Numbered from the stretch's first letter, positions 1 to 12,884 are shown. The stretch is DNA of 64,000 nt from Bilabrum cf. latius (GCA_965178125.1 OZ237735.1:2728001-2792000), one strand, 5' to 3'. Notes: a model not told the origin generated them from the sequence alone. A program made the numbers and translations.

Positions 1-2264
1 GCCACTCGCAGCTCGTGCTGCCTCGAAGCCGCCAGCTCTCGGGAGGGCCCGCCCAGCATTGGGACGGCCCCTGCCCGCATGCGATTGGCGGCCCCTGCGC
101 CATGCATGGACCCAGGCAGGGAGGGGGGGACGTGGGGTACATGCATGGCCCCAGGTCCTGGTGGCACGCTCGGTGCGTACTGCCTCTGCATAGAGCGCTG
201 GTGCTGCTGGCCCGTGCCCCCGCCGGTATGTGCGCGCAGCTCGGGGGGAAGCGGCGGAAACCCACCCACCCCTGGCTGGTTGTCCATCGGAGCTGCGTGC
301 ACGGCCGGGCCGCCACTGCCTGGATAGCCAGCCTATAGCCGGGCTGCGTCTGCCAGAGCCCCTGCTGCCGCCGCCGCCCCTGGGCCACCGCTCGACACTG
401 CAGCTCGCAGTGCCGCCTCATCCGCCTCCCTGCTGGCGCGCTGCGCCTCCATGCCGGACTGCCGTCCCACCCGCTCGATGACCGCCGCGAGATCGATCAG
501 CTGCGACCCGGTGCTGCCCGGCATGCGCCCTGTCCCCTGTACACGAGGCACCAACCCTGCCCCGTCCTCGTCCTCTCTAGACTGGAACCTCACAGTGCGC
601 ACCGCTTGCCCCGCTTCTGCTGTCTCCCGGCTGACCCCGAGCTGGCCCTCCGGCACCGGCACCCCGTATTTGGCCCGCAGCAGCTCTGAGAGGTCCTGCT
701 GGATCCGCTGCAGCAGGACACCCGTGCTAGCGGCGCGCTGTGCCTCCTCTCGCGCGGATTGAAGGTGGGCCTGGGCCTGCAGCCTGGCCATGCCCGTTCC
801 CGTGCCGCGTGCAGAGCCGGGTGCAGACAGCGGGGCGTACCCGGCAGGAAGCGCGGCACCGCCAGCGTCACGTGGCTGCGGGGCTCTCCGCTTGGATGCA
901 GCTTGTGCTGCTGCGGCGGCGGCTGCAGCTGCGGCTGCCGCAGCCGCCGCTGCCGCAGCTGCCGGATCGGAACTGCTTGATCCAGCGCGAGTGCCAGCAC
1001 CACTGAGCTGAGTGCTTCCTGTTTTGCCACTCCTGCCAGCAGTGGCCCCGACAGCAGCACCCCTGCCTCGCCCTTTGCCCCTGCCCCTGCCCCTGCCACG
1101 ACCTCGGCCACGCCCCCTGCCCCTGCTCCTGGTCGCACCGCCGGCTTGCTGACTGCGAGTCCTCGCCGCTCCCCGGCCTCTTCCTCTGCTTCGCACGGCA
1201 GGCGCCCTCCTCCTGGCCCCCAGCAGGTCCTTGATTGCCTCCTCGTCAGAGTCATCCTCCACGGAGGACTCCTTCTGCTCCTCGTCCTCGTCCTCATCGT
1301 CCTCGTCCACATCCTCCTGCCCGCTGGCCTCGTACTCGTCCTCGTCGTCCGCCTGGCTGCCCCCGTCCCCCCATAGATCACCAAGCACGCTACCAGCCAC
1401 AGAGGCGCCCCCGCCCCCGTATGTCCCATGCATCCCACCAGCACCAGCACGCAGTGCACCCGCAGCCAGGAGAGTTTGCTCCGGAGGCACAACCTGCTGC
1501 TGGGCCTCCTGCAGCAGGCCCTCCACCTCTGACCTGGGCACGCGGATGCGAGACGGGTCCCTCATCCAGCCCTCCGAGTCCCCGCCCCTGCTGCCGATGG
1601 TCCCGCTTGCGGCCCCCGTGGTACTTGCGCCGTCGGACCCTGCTCGCCGCCTGTGCTGCTGCTACTGCAGCCCGCCCCCGCCCCTGCCCCTGCCCCTGCC
1701 CCTGCCGCTCGCCCCCTCATCGCCATCACCGTCCTCCTCCGCATCGCTAAGCCGGAAATCAGAGTCCACGTCGGGCCTGTCCTCATCCGTGAGCCACGAG
1801 AGGAGGCTGTTCAGGTCATCGTCGTCCCCTCGCCGCCGAGGGATCCGCAGCGAGGGCGCAAGGGACGGGGCCAGGGAGCCAGCCACGGAGGCGCGGCCGG
1901 TGGGAGAGCCCGTCCCGGCATCTCGTAGACTACCATGCATGCCTTGCCGTGGCTGCATTGCGTTTCTATCTGCCTCATCTTCCCTCATGCGCCGCAGGAA
2001 CGCCATATAGTCCACTCTTGCCAAATCTACCGGCTCCCCCACGGACGCACCCCGTTGCGGGCTTGGTGCGCGATCAGCCTAATACCGACCAGATGTTTGT
2101 GTCACAGCTTGCCTGGATCGCCCGCTCGACCCTGGTGGCCCTCTCCGGCCAGCTGCAGCAGGTGACTGGATTCTGCTGAGCCGAGCTTCGCGTCTGGCTG
2201 CGGCAGCGGCTCGAAGCTACCTAGTTTCCTCTCTAGGATCGGGTAGTGCATCATGAAGCACCAT
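1..2264 (-). CDS. Large low-complexity acidic/RG-rich protein, 3' end outside the window
   Basis: I do not recognise this protein. The minus-strand frame stays open from about 2264 to the left edge when TAG is read as Gln; TAG codons fall at 2217, 2079, 1662 and 333, and there is no TAA or TGA. The N-terminal part holds a charged stretch (DYMAFLRRMREDEAD). It is followed by a glycine/arginine (RG) repeat, a long Asp/Glu-rich block, a second RG block (about 1050-1140) and a poly-alanine run (about 905-960). Acidic plus RG tracts are common in nuclear RNA- or chromatin-associated proteins, but that is only inference. The start is uncertain: ATGs in frame lie at 2264 and 2294 and no intron signal decides between them. 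The opposite strand is also open, as expected for this GC content, so the frame call rests on continuity with only TAG interruptions. Confidence 0.6.
905..960 (-). repeat. GCN-type repeat coding a poly-alanine run
   Basis: Imperfect GCT/GCC/GCA triplets code about 20 alanines in the acidic/RG-rich protein. Confidence 0.7.
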
Positions 2265-2642
2265 TGGAACGGATTCAATCGGTACCTGATCCATGGGAAG
2301 CCGCGCGCGGGTTCTCTATGCGATCGAGCTGGACGGGGCATTCCTACTTGACTACGGGGGCATTTCTTGATTATCGTCCATAGTAGAAGGCAAGCACTAC
2401 CGGTGTGTATGATTTTAAGCAGTACCTGGCAAGACCATTTGGTAACGAGACGATTTCGTTCCGATAATCGAGGTTTTAGATTCAAATTTGCGATCCCCTG
2501 GGGCATTATCGCTCCGGGTGGGCTGTCTTGGCGTGGCCAGTGGCCACTGGCACGCGGTTGAGATTCCCGTGCAAAGGCAATGCCAACTTTCAATACCCCG
2601 CAAGCAGTGCGGCTGTACAATGTCGCATGAATGATGACCGCT

Positions 2643-2948
2643 TCACATCGTCTTGGACGATTCTACGGCGCGGCGCTTTACAGGTGGCCCTTCAGTCGAA
2701 TCGATGGTGTCGTTGCCATTCGCCCCAGTTTCGTCCTCCCTCGATCGTTTACTGCCTAGCGGGCTCTCTGTCTTTTGAGCGATGCCAGCACTGTCTTCGC
2801 CCTCAGCCGATGGCTACGGGTGCAACGATTTCGATGGACCATCCGTACCAGTCGATGACTTGGATGGCCCCACTGCGCCAGCACCACCTGATGCGCCTGT
2901 GCCCGTCGCTGGTGGTCCCGGGACCGCGCCGGATCCAAGCGAGGACGA

Positions 2949-2999
<51 letters not shown>

Positions 3000-4361
3000 A
3001 CTGGTGGACGACTCGTTCGTATGAGTAGGAGCAGCAGCAGGGGCCGGGGCCTACGGTTGAGCCTGTGCAGGAGGAGGAGCCGGGGATGGGGCACTACCTG
3101 CTGCTGGCATGGTGCTTGCTCCTGGTGCCGGCGGGCCTATCATTGCTGGTTCAGAGGGCGAGCTGGTTGAGGCCGAGGCGTGCGCATTGGTTGCTACTGC
3201 ATCAGCAGCATTCCCTGGTCCCTTGCCTTGCACTTGCCCTTGTATTGGCATGGCCGTATATGTCGAGGCGGCAGCAGGCCCAGAAGCAGAAGCGCCTGTC
3301 TTTGCCTTGCCAGCGGCCTGTCCCGTTTTGCTTCCGCCCTTGCTTGATTTCTTCTTGGAAGCAGCGCCAGCTGCAGCAGTCCCGCTGCTCCTGCGCCTGT
3401 TGCCACGACTGCTCTTGGGGGCATGCACCACCACGCGATGAGCTGGAGGCTTCCTTGCCTTGCGCTGCCGCCTCCGGAGAGCGATCCGCTGGGCTGCCTC
3501 GAGCCTGCGCTTCAGTGCAGCCGAGATATCGGCGTGCCGACGGGCGTACGCATCGTCCGTGAGGGCTTCCAGCGCGGCATCGACGCTCGCCGGAACCGGC
3601 ACTGACACAGGACCTGGGAATGATGCCAGAGCTGGCGCTGGTGCTGGTGCTGGTGCTGGTGCTGGTGCTGATGCTGATGCTGATGCTGGTGCTGATGCTG
3701 ATGGTAGAGCTGAGGCAGTGGCTGCTTCACACGTGGTGGCACTGCGGTCGGCTGCCTGCGATTGCGTCACATGTGCCGAGCCAACTGCTCCTATGGATGC
3801 ATCAGAGTTGACCGATTGGGTGCCCGATCTGGATGGTGCAGGTACCAGCACAGACACTGGCAAAGGCACACCCACACTGGTTGGCCTCGTTGCCATCAGC
3901 TCCTCCTCCGTGCTGAACAAGCCCTGACGGAGCCTTGCAGCGTCCTGCTGGGTCAGGTCATCGCGAGTCACGGCCTTGTTTTTCTGCTTGCTACTGCTGC
4001 TGCTGCTGCTGCTGTTTGCAGGCTGGCCGCTGGTGGACTTGCCTGCTGCTGCAGTTTGGCTAACTGCACCTGCACTGGCATCGGCAGCGTCCGGGGCAGC
4101 CGACAGAGCCTGCCGCTCTGATGGTATGCTGGCATCAGTGCTGGTCGTCGCGCCCACACCCTGACCGCGCTTGTCGCTGCCAGCCTGGCCCGCGTTAGCA
4201 GGCGGTCCCGCCCCTCGCTCTCCGGCAGGACGAGCGGTAGCCGGCTGCAGCGCGGCCGCTGACCTCTCAGTCGCCTCGGCTGCTTTCTCGCACTCGAACG
4301 TGGCTGAGCTGGAGGCACCGGTGCTGGTGCTGCCGACCGCAGACCCAGACCGTGGGGGCAC

Positions 4362-4396
<35 letters not shown>

Positions 4397-7300
4397 AATG
4401 TGCCGCACCAAGTCGGGCAGCAGCACTGCGAGCTGCCTATTGCACCTCAAGCTTGGCGACAGGTGCGCCCGACTGCGCCTTGGACCCAGAGTAGAACGAG
4501 TCCCAGGCAGTGGCCGGCCGCTGCCACCCTCCATGCCCCACTGTGCCAAACGAGGGCTCCGGGCCCAGCTGTGCCTCCCAGTCCACAGAGGAGCCTCCGG
4601 AGGCCACGGACGCAGGGCCAGCTACGCCGACGGCGCTGGGCCTGCCAGTATCACCCAGCCGCAGCCCGGAGTCTCCTTGTTGGCTCTCCCTAGACGTGTC
4701 ACGCGCGGTGGGCGTCCAAATGTCCATGGCGCGGTACCTGAGCGCAAGCCCGCTGCTGCTCGCGCCCTGCTGCGGGTCCTTGGGTCCACCGTCATTGGAC
4801 GAATCGGGGCTTGCTGCGCCGCCGCCCGTGGAAGAACCCATGCCCCGCCCCCGCCTATCCCTCTACCCGGGTCCGTCGCGGCCCCCGTGGTCCGACGCGG
4901 ACGAGACGGACCCTGCTCCCACCGATCCTGCGCCTGCGCTCGCCTGCCTGGCTCCTCGCTGGGGCCCCGGCAGCAGCCCCGCCCTTCTTGCCGCCTTGTC
5001 GAAGTCTCTGTCTCGGAGACCAGCCGCGCGCCAGGCCTCCCGCTTGTTCTCCAGCGTAGCGGCCTGGGCCTCCTGCATGAGCCGACCAGCGCGCGGAGAA
5101 GAGGCCGGCAGGGGAGTAGGCGGCTCAACTGCGGGGGACATGGGCTCCCACGCGTCGCTGCCGTCGCTGCCGCGTCTTCCCGCCAGCATACCCGGCCTGC
5201 CTGCGCCGCTCCCAGACCGCCGGCCTGGGGGAGACAGCGCGCCCGCCAGGCCTCTGCGCCCCACGCCGCCAAGCGGTTTCGGCTAGCCAGGCCGCACGGC
5301 CCCCACCCTGCCCCCAACGGTCGGGGCACCCACCCGCGGGGTGCTGCCCACAGGGGTGCCCAGCGGCAGGTTGGCCCCTTGCCCCCCTCGGCCCGCCCCT
5401 TCTGCTCCACTCTCAGAGCTGCCCGAGGGTGACCCCGCCGGTCGAGTAGCTCCTTTAGTGGCCTGTCGGATGCCAGTGGTTGGGCTGGCCTGCGGGAAGA
5501 AGGCAGACCCAGAGGCGACCGACAGCGGCAGCTGCACCGGCGGCGCCGTCTCGTCGCTGGCAGACCGCCGCGGGAGGCCCTGGAAATCGGAGCCGAAAAT
5601 ACCCCCATCTCCCCCAAGATGTGCATCGGGGGGAGCAAACGCTGCTTCCAGGGCATCCCGCAGCAGCGTCCGCATGTCTCGGATGGCACGCCTGAGGAGC
5701 GGGCGTGACCTAAGCCCCAGGGCCCCGCCAGTGATGCCGCGGGCGTCCTGCCCAAGCCCCACGTCCTCGCAGGCCCTGATCAGATCCAGGCACGTGGCTG
5801 CTTCTGCCACCAGCGGCCTGAGGTCCTCCCCCCCGGGACCCTCGAGCAAGAAACCCTCCCCTTCCGCCGACCGCTCCAGCTGCAGCGCCTCGCAGGCAGC
5901 CTCCAGGCCCTCGGACCAGACATCAACGCCAGTGGGCACCTCCGATGTCGTCACCAAGGTAGATGCTGCCGGTTCTGCAGTGCCGTGCATATCTGCGCCC
6001 TCGCTGGACCCCATCTGTAGCCCCAGCCCCAGCGCCAGAGCTGACTGGGACTTCGAATAGGACGAGGACGAGGATGAGGACGAGGACTCCGCGACAGAGT
6101 CATCTGATACTCGGATCTTCAGCTGTGGCTCCGGGCGAGGGGTGTCCGTGGCAGCCATACTGTCTTGCGGCGTGGCCAGCGCTGGCGGGGGCGGGGCCTT
6201 GCCTGTTCCAGCGTGAGCATCGTCCGAATCGCTCGCTGGATCTTGGCCAGAGTCCGAGCCGCCGGCCTGGCCCAGCAAGCCAAACACGGGCGGATAGGCC
6301 GCATCTGCGTCTCCAGTGTTTCTGGTTGTCGCGTCCGTGGGCTGCGCTCCCTGGCCCTGGCCCTGGCCCGAGCTTCGACCGGACACGTCCCTCCGCTCCG
6401 ATGCGGCCTACACGTGCCTCTGAGGCGCTTGCTCGCTGTACGGCTGCAAGGCCACGCGCATTGATGACAGCCCGCCAAGGAAGGGGGCAGCAGGGCCTGG
6501 TGCGTCCCCCACCTCGTCAGTTGCTTCATTGGCGCTTTCTGCCTTGTGACCCGTCCGACCTTGCTGCGGTGACGTGCCTGCATTATCACCTTCGGCTGCA
6601 GCCGTAGCACCTTCGGACGACAGGGCCAGACCCAGGTCCGTAGGACCGTCTGCACTTCCATCACCCCACACGGGCGACGCACGGGGCTGCTGAGGGATCC
6701 ATACTATGGGCCCGTCTGGCTCTGCGTGCGCTCCGCCCGCGTACAGAGGCAGCCCCGTGGTGGCACTCACGGCGACGCACGCCTCCCTATCACTGCCCCC
6801 GTTGCCGTCTCGTGCCTCCGCTCCGTCCATAGCGAATGGAGGTGCCTAGCTCGCAGGCGAGCGCACAGGGGGGCTACCACCCACTTCCCCGACCCGCGCA
6901 GCATTCTGACCCCCCTCTTCCTAGTCGTCGTCTGCCTCCATGGGCGGTTGCAGCGTCACTTCGCCCGCCAGTGAGCCCAGGCTGCGGGCCCTACCCGAGC
7001 TCACTGCCTTGTTGAGCGTCCTGGAGCCCAGCCCAGAGGCACCCACGGGCGGGACAGGCACCACGTCCTGCAGACCCACGCCCTCCGACCGAATAGACGC
7101 CTGGGAAGGGGTGGGTCGCAGCACGCGATGGGGAGGGCAGGCTCCGCGATCAGCACCAGCTGTGGCTGCGGCGGTGGCTGCGCCCGCGCCCGAGGATATC
7201 CCCGGTCCGCCCCGGGCTGCGGGTACTGGAGCGGCCAGAGAGCGAGCAACCGGGCCCGTCCCGCCGGCACCCCCGCCGTCTCGTTGCGAAGCCCCCCGCT

Positions 7301-10300
7301 CCGCCCGAGATCCCACGGATGGCCACACAGACTCTCGCGGCGTGCGCTCACCGGTGCGGGCACCATTGCCTGCACCCGACCCGGAGGCACCCGCACCCGC
7401 TGCATCGTGTGAGCCTGGCGTGACCGGGGGCTGCGCCAGCACCCCGAGGAGACCCCTGGGCTGAGACGAGTTCTCTCTCCCAGGCCCCTCGCTGCAGCCA
7501 GTCCCCGCGAGGGGTGGTGCTTCTGCCGAAGACAGGCCGCGCTACCGCAGCTGCGCGTGGTACGTGCGCCCCTGCCCACCCGCCTGCGTGGCAAGCGCCG
7601 GCGAGAGCGGCAGCGCAAACGACTGCGCCCTCCGCCTCCTCGCAGCTAGGATCCGCTCGCTGGCAGGGGGCTGCTGGGAGGGGCTCATGCCGCCCGTCTC
7701 CACCGCCTCGTCCCACAGCCTCGCGTTCTCCGGCCCCCGACGCTTGGAGCTGCGGGCCCCGGCCGCACCGCTGCTGCCGGGGGGCGATGCGGACCCCTGC
7801 ACGGTGCCGTCTTCGGTGCCCGCAACTGACGGCGCCCTGCCCCTCGGGCTGTGCGGGGCCAGCGAGGCGCCTTCGGACGAATCCGAAGCAGCCGCTGCCG
7901 TCGCGGCCCCTCGCCTTGTGTCACGCCTTGGTCTCGGTCTCGAGCCGTCCTCCCCCCGCGCCGGCGAGCCGGGAGAGCCGCCAGACCTCGTCTGGGCCGC
8001 TGCCGGCGCCTGCTTCTTGTGCTTGCCCTGTGCCCCGCCAAGCAGCTGGAATCGCCGCACGATGCTGAGCAGGCTGACCGGCCTCGAGGTCAGCGTGGAC
8101 CGCTTCCCCAGCATCGCGCCCGCCACTGCGTCCCCCATACCTGCGGTAATGCCGATGGCAGCTTCAGGTCCATCGGGTCCGGGAGCACCGCCCAGGTCCG
8201 CGCCCTGTTCCTCCGCGGTCCTCTTGCGGTCTGCCAGCGACTGCTCAGTGGCTGTCATGCCAGTCTTCACGTGCACTTGCTCCTGCGCCGGCCCGCGCGC
8301 GGTGCCGGCGGCCATGACCGCGTCCACGTCACCCTGCATGCGGGCCTGGCCCAGCTCTGCGCCCAGGAGGAACGCCCCGCTGCCGATGGCCGTCCGGCTG
8401 CAGCGGCGCCACCTCGCAGCGACCCCGCGGACGTCCTGCAGGCCTACTCGCTCCGGGTTCAGGGGGTGATCCGGAATCGAAACGACGGGACGTTTGCCGG
8501 AGGCGCTTGCCCCGGACGCGCTGTGCTGCGCCGCGTGCCCGAAGACCGAAGAAGACGCGCCTGCCGCTGCCGCGGATGAAGCTCCAGCTGTCCCTCTAGC
8601 CACTCCCCTATGCTCAGCAACGTCCCCACCGGTTCCAACATCTCCATCTGAGTCGCCGTCACCCTCAAGAAGCTGCTCCTTGACCTTGGCAGACGGCTGG
8701 CGGGCCCTGCCCCCCCTGCGGACCACCCCGGCAGCCCCCCCTGCGCCCCTGCCAGCAGCAGCCGCACTGCCGGCTCCCTTGTGAACCGGATGCGAAGCAC
8801 TCCCGTCCTTCTGCCCCACGCTTGTCGTTTTTCCCTGGGCCCCTTCCGTTGCCGCAAGCATCGCCTCCAGCGTCTCCAGGTCCTGCACGCCCAGCATCCC
8901 CGCCGCAGAGGGCCCCGTGCTCGCGCGCCTGGCAGCCTCAAGCACCGCCGAGGGCTGCATCGTGACCCGCTGCGCCAGCGACTGCGCCAGTCCTCCCGCG
9001 CCGCTGCCCGACGGCGCCGATTGCATGCCCAGGCTGCGGGCCACGATCGCCTTGCTCACGGGCATGCCCGGCTGCAGGCGGGCCCCCTCTGCGCCCAGCT
9101 TGGCCCATGACAGGGCGGGCTCAGGCTGCGCGGCCCTCGCTGATGAGGGCAAAGACAGCTAGGAGGAGGGGGCAGCCGTGGTGGCGGCGGCCGAGCGCTG
9201 CGCCTGGCCGCCCAGGGGCTACTACACGCTCGCACCTGCTGTAGATCCCCGGGCGCCAGATGTGGCTGCCGCCAGAGCCGTGGCGCGCTGGCCCGTCTGC
9301 CTGTCCTTGGCAGCTGTCCCGCGCGCAGCTGCTCCCGACTGCGACGCGCGCACATAGGCGTGGAGTGCCGCGACGGCGCAGATCTCCGATCCACCCGTCG
9401 CCACGTCGGCGGAGGCTCCTTTGCCCCACCACGCCTCGGAGCCAGCCAGACTGGGCGCTGCCTGCGGTGTCACGAGCGCGCCCCGCGGCTGCACCACGTC
9501 CCAGAAGGCGGCGGGGGGCTGCCGCATGCCCCTCAGCCACAGCTCCTCGGCCTCTTTGTGTGCCTCGGGGCCGCGGCCAGCGGCATCCGGGAGCCGGGGA
9601 CCGGCATGCGAACCCTGTCCCCGCGCCTTGCTGCTCTTGCCCTCCCCTTCACTTCCACCCTCCTTCGAAGCATCACCAGGGCCGTCCTTCACCGCCCCCC
9701 GTAGCACTGAGGCCGCCAGCCTGCCCCACACCAGGCCAGACCTCACCAGCAGACTCGTCGCATCTCCCCCGGAGAGCGACACAGACCCCAAGACGCCCCG
9801 CAGCAGCAAAGGACACGTATCGTGCCGTTCCTCGGCCAAGCGAACGCACTCGCCTCGGTGCAGCCGCAGCAGCACGGTTGGAGCCTCGCCCGCTGCCAGC
9901 GGTCGAGGGGCCTGCAGCCCGGCCTCCAGCGCGCTCCTGAGCCCGTCCTGGTCCCGGTCCCGGTCCTGGTCCTGCCCCCCGCCTGATCGAACGGGCGACT
10001 CGAGGTTCTCCGGGTCGCCGCTGGCCACCGAGCTGCGTCTGCTTTTCGGCAGGCGGAGCGGGGATGCCGGCGATCCTGGTCCCTGTCCCTGTCCGTGTCC
10101 GTGTCCCTGCCTGCCCTCCAGCACCTGACTGGCACCGCTCATCGACCGCATGCGCGAGCGGGGCCGTGGGGAGGAGCCCGCCCTCGAGGTCCTGCCCCAC
10201 GCGCTGCCCTCGTCCCAGTCGGACCTGTCGGCGAGCCAGCCGCCCACCGTGGAGGCACCCTGCATCGCTGCTTGCTGCACGAGAGCTGGGGCGCGGGGCG

Positions 10301-11288
10301 CGATGAGCACAGGAGATAGGCCGGGTCCATATGCGTGTGCACGCGCCCCCGCCCCCGCCCCCACCTCGCCTCGCCGGCTCTCAAGACACACTGATGCCCT
10401 GAGCTCCCCGCTTCTCACCATCGAGTCCACCACAGACAGCACCACCCCCTCTGGTAGTGTGCCAAGCAAGTCACCGCGGCATTCGGCTGACTCCCACCGG
10501 TCCCTCACCCGCTGCTCCCAGGCCCGCACCCCGCCCTCCGGCTCCCCCGAGGCCCGCACCTCGCCCTGAAGGAACGCCCGTCTCCTCCACAGGCACTCCA
10601 GCACCAGTCGGCAGCAGAGGGCCACGTCCTCGGGCACGCAGTCCGCCCGCAGCGCCTCCAGTGCACCGTCTGGGCGGGATTCCATTGCCGCTGCACGGGC
10701 TGCCTCTATCTGTTCCTCGGCAGAAACAGAGCCTCCAGCGCCCGCCGCCCTGCCTGCTCCCATACCTAGTCCGCCGGCTCCAACTGACCCGCTGCCCTGC
10801 CCCGCCTCGCTGCCGTCAGTCTCCAGCACGGTCCTGACCTGCCGCGATGCGATGCGCGCCTCGGCATCCAGCGCGATATCGTCTCCAACCCGAGCACACA
10901 TCTTTGCAGTGCGCTGCACCTCGCGGAGCAGCACCGGGCGGCTGGTAGGCCCGAGGGCCGCCAGGGTGGCCACTACGATGCACCTCGATACAGTCACCAG
11001 GCGCTGTTCCAGGCTCCGACCAGCGGCAGCAAGCAGCCGCCTGACCACAAATCGCTGTGCTTGAATATTCAGGTAGGGCGGGGTCAGCGCGCCTTCTGTC
11101 TCGGCCCACCCAGCTGGCTGCTACCAGCCCCGAGGAGGACGCGCAACTGCTCGCACAGCGTCTTGCAGCGTAGCCGGCGCTAGCAATGGAGCTTGCACGT
11201 CACCCAGCGACCGTGAGGCGCACGATCCAACTCTATGCACTGCTCTCGGTCCATGGGAAGCGATAATGCGTCGCCGAGCCCGCCGCAT
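2643..11288 (-). CDS. Unknown giant protein (about 2,881 aa), intronless
   Basis: I recognise no family. One minus-strand frame runs 8.6 kb from ATG at 11288 to TGA at 2643. It contains at least 14 TAG codons (for example 11121, 9222, 9219, 9159, 7542, 6921, 6846, 6408, 5283, 4863, 4437, 4395, 3051, 2814) and no TAA or TGA. The first 600 residues look folded: helical, Leu/Arg/Ala-rich, containing SLEQRLVTVSRCIVVATLAAL and VALCCRLVLECLWRRRAF. The rest is dominated by low complexity (Ser, Ala, Gly, Pro) with scattered conserved-looking islands. A short motif G(L/V)QD(V/L) recurs three times. A polyQ tract (about 4368-4397) and a polySer tract (2950-2999) lie near the C-terminus. It could be a scaffold protein. 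The long exon without introns contrasts with smaller genes nearby. An upstream exon is not excluded because the first about 20 residues are not convincing. Confidence 0.7.
2950..2999 (-). repeat. (CTG)n/(CAG)n trinucleotide tract coding poly-Ser
   Basis: About 16 perfect CTG units on the plus strand. In the minus-strand reading frame they are AGC codons, giving a serine run near the C-terminus of the giant unknown protein. Confidence 0.9.
3640..3712 (-). repeat. Imperfect GGTGCT/GATGCT hexanucleotide repeat
   Basis: Tandem GCTGGT/GCTGAT hexamers code alternating Ala-Pro and Ala-Ser dipeptides within the giant unknown protein. Confidence 0.8.
4366..4397 (-). repeat. CAG repeat coding polyQ, headed by a TAG codon
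   Basis: In the reading frame of the giant minus-strand protein this tract is a run of CAG codons. The codon directly before the run, 4395-4397, is TAG. A TAG joined to a CAG run is what a CAG-to-TAG transition inside a glutamine tract would leave. Confidence 0.85.
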
Positions 11289-12090
11289 TCGCAGGGACTA
11301 CTGCAACGCATCTTGCCGGATCGCCTAGGCTGGAGGTAATGCAGAATCCACGAGGTTCTCCTCAGCTAGAGCTAGTCGAGAAGCAAGTGACACATAGTTG
11401 ACCTTCAATTTCACTTCACGTGCCAATGTAGACCTAGCGTGAGGCTGGGAACCCAATTGTGGGCTGATGCTGTTTGACTCGAAACGCCTTGAAACGGATG
11501 CCTGAATGCCCTCTGCTCCCCCATAATCTTGTTCCTTAGTAGAACATTCTTTATCTTGCTATTCAAACCAAGATCGAGCGAACTGTCCAGAAGACATTGC
11601 AGCACAGGACAGTTTAACTAGCTTGGACCCAGCTGACGGTTAAATCCCTCAAAAACGGACCATCCAAGCAAGATACTCGACCCCCGCTTCGCAGTCGTGA
11701 TGCAAAATTAATCGTTTGATACTCCTGGTAGATGCGATCCAATGTAGCCTGCCAAATGTTGCGTGAAATGGACGATTATGCTCGTGCGGTTCCAGGATTC
11801 GTCACACTCTTGAGCGACGGCCGGTGGACTCCACCGCAAAACTAAAATATCGCCCGATTGTGCGCATGAATTCACCAGAAGTACGGCCATTCTTGGTACT
11901 CTGATTCAACGCTTGCTTTTGCCTGTGTGTGCTTGAGATGGAAGTTCAGATAGAAGAGATCTTCTCCAATTATCTTGTCAGCACTGTCGGCGCCGTCGGG
12001 CGCGAGCCACGCTTTTGCATAAGGCGCAAGTAAATATTTATCAACTCAGTAGTACAGCTGCTACCACTGCAGGGTGCAAGTCTACTCGCG
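11289..12090. other. Intergenic, no gene seen
   Basis: About 800 bases of lower GC content between the start of the giant unknown gene and the duplicated polycystin tail. Open frames are short and unlike neighbouring genes. I see no tRNA or rRNA. It probably holds the promoter of the minus-strand gene. Confidence 0.5.
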
Positions 12091-12092
12091 AA

Positions 12093-12884
12093 TCATCGGA
12101 TGTTCGCCCGGATCATGACATCCTCGAGGTCCACCGCAGCCCTCGCAGGCTCCTCGCCCCGATCGATCTTGCTGCTGCTGCTGCTGCTATCGCCACCCTC
12201 ATCTGTCTCGATGCCACTCAATGCTCCTGTGCTCGATCCGCCTGCCAGTGGTGGCTGCATCTCTTCCACGCCTTCGATGTCTGCCCGAGCAGCCACGGAC
12301 GCCACCACGATGGCCCTGGCAGAGTCCGTCCCCAGCCGATACACGAACAGCACCAGCACCTTGCCCAGCTGCACCAGCGGCTCCTGCAGCACGATGTCCA
12401 CCACGAATGCAACCAGGCTCGCGACCACCCAGGCCCTCGCCTGCTCGGGTGTGAACAGGATCCCGTACAGGCAGCACAGGTAGAACATGAAGCCCACCAG
12501 CACAAGCATCACCCCGTACACCAGCCCGATCATGAGGCCTCGGTCCCACCACGCCTCCTCCCAGTCCTGCACCTGCTGCTGCCTCCTCCTCCTCGCGATG
12601 GCCCGCCTCCTCTTGAGCGCCCGCACGATCCGGGCGGCAGACCGCCTGGCCCCGCCCCAGGGCCGTCCCTGCCCTCCGAGTCCCTGGGCCCCCAGCGCGG
12701 CCTTGACCCCGCTCTGCAGCCGGGCCTGCTCCACGGCGTGCTCCTGGATCGAGCTGCGGTACCACTGGATCAAGAAGTACCCCCCTAGTATCATCAGGGC
12801 AGGCAGCACCTGCAGCCCCAGCACAAAGCCAGCGGCCTCGCCCGCGAAGGGCAGCCTGACAGCTTGGTTGCTCGCACACTGCAT
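12093..12884 (-). pseudogene. Truncated duplicate of the polycystin-like C-terminus
   Basis: Positions 12096-12858 are a near-identical copy of 18709-19489, the 3' end of the 13.8-kb polycystin-like gene. The copy keeps the frame and the TGA stop (12093-12095). It encodes the last about 255 residues, including two membrane segments and the motif FTPEQARAWVVAS. Differences are a handful of substitutions (for example FLIQ against FLFQ, VKAALG against VKTALG) and a shorter serine-coding CTG tract, by 18 nt. Homology stops abruptly at 12858. An ATG at 12884 adds eight unrelated residues, so a 263-aa protein could be made, but the ectodomain and the upstream channel region are absent. I read it as a recent segmental duplication fragment, most likely a pseudogene. 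Expression as a short membrane protein cannot be excluded. Confidence 0.75.
12096..12858. repeat. Segmental duplication, copy 1 (partner 18709-19489)
   Basis: Direct repeat of about 763 bp against 781 bp. The whole length difference is 18 bp of CTG repeat. Flanks do not match on either side and no terminal inverted repeats or target-site duplication are evident. Confidence 0.95.

Noticed and set aside
333-2010. Long plus-strand Ser/Pro-rich and Arg/Pro-rich open frames
   Set aside because: They mirror the acidic/RG minus-strand frame and end within it; there is no independent evidence for coding.
12015-12788. Long plus-strand open frames opposite the duplicated polycystin tail (and at 18688-19419)
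   Set aside because: They are antisense shadows of a GC-rich coding region: His/Pro/Arg-rich, conserved only because the minus-strand gene is duplicated.
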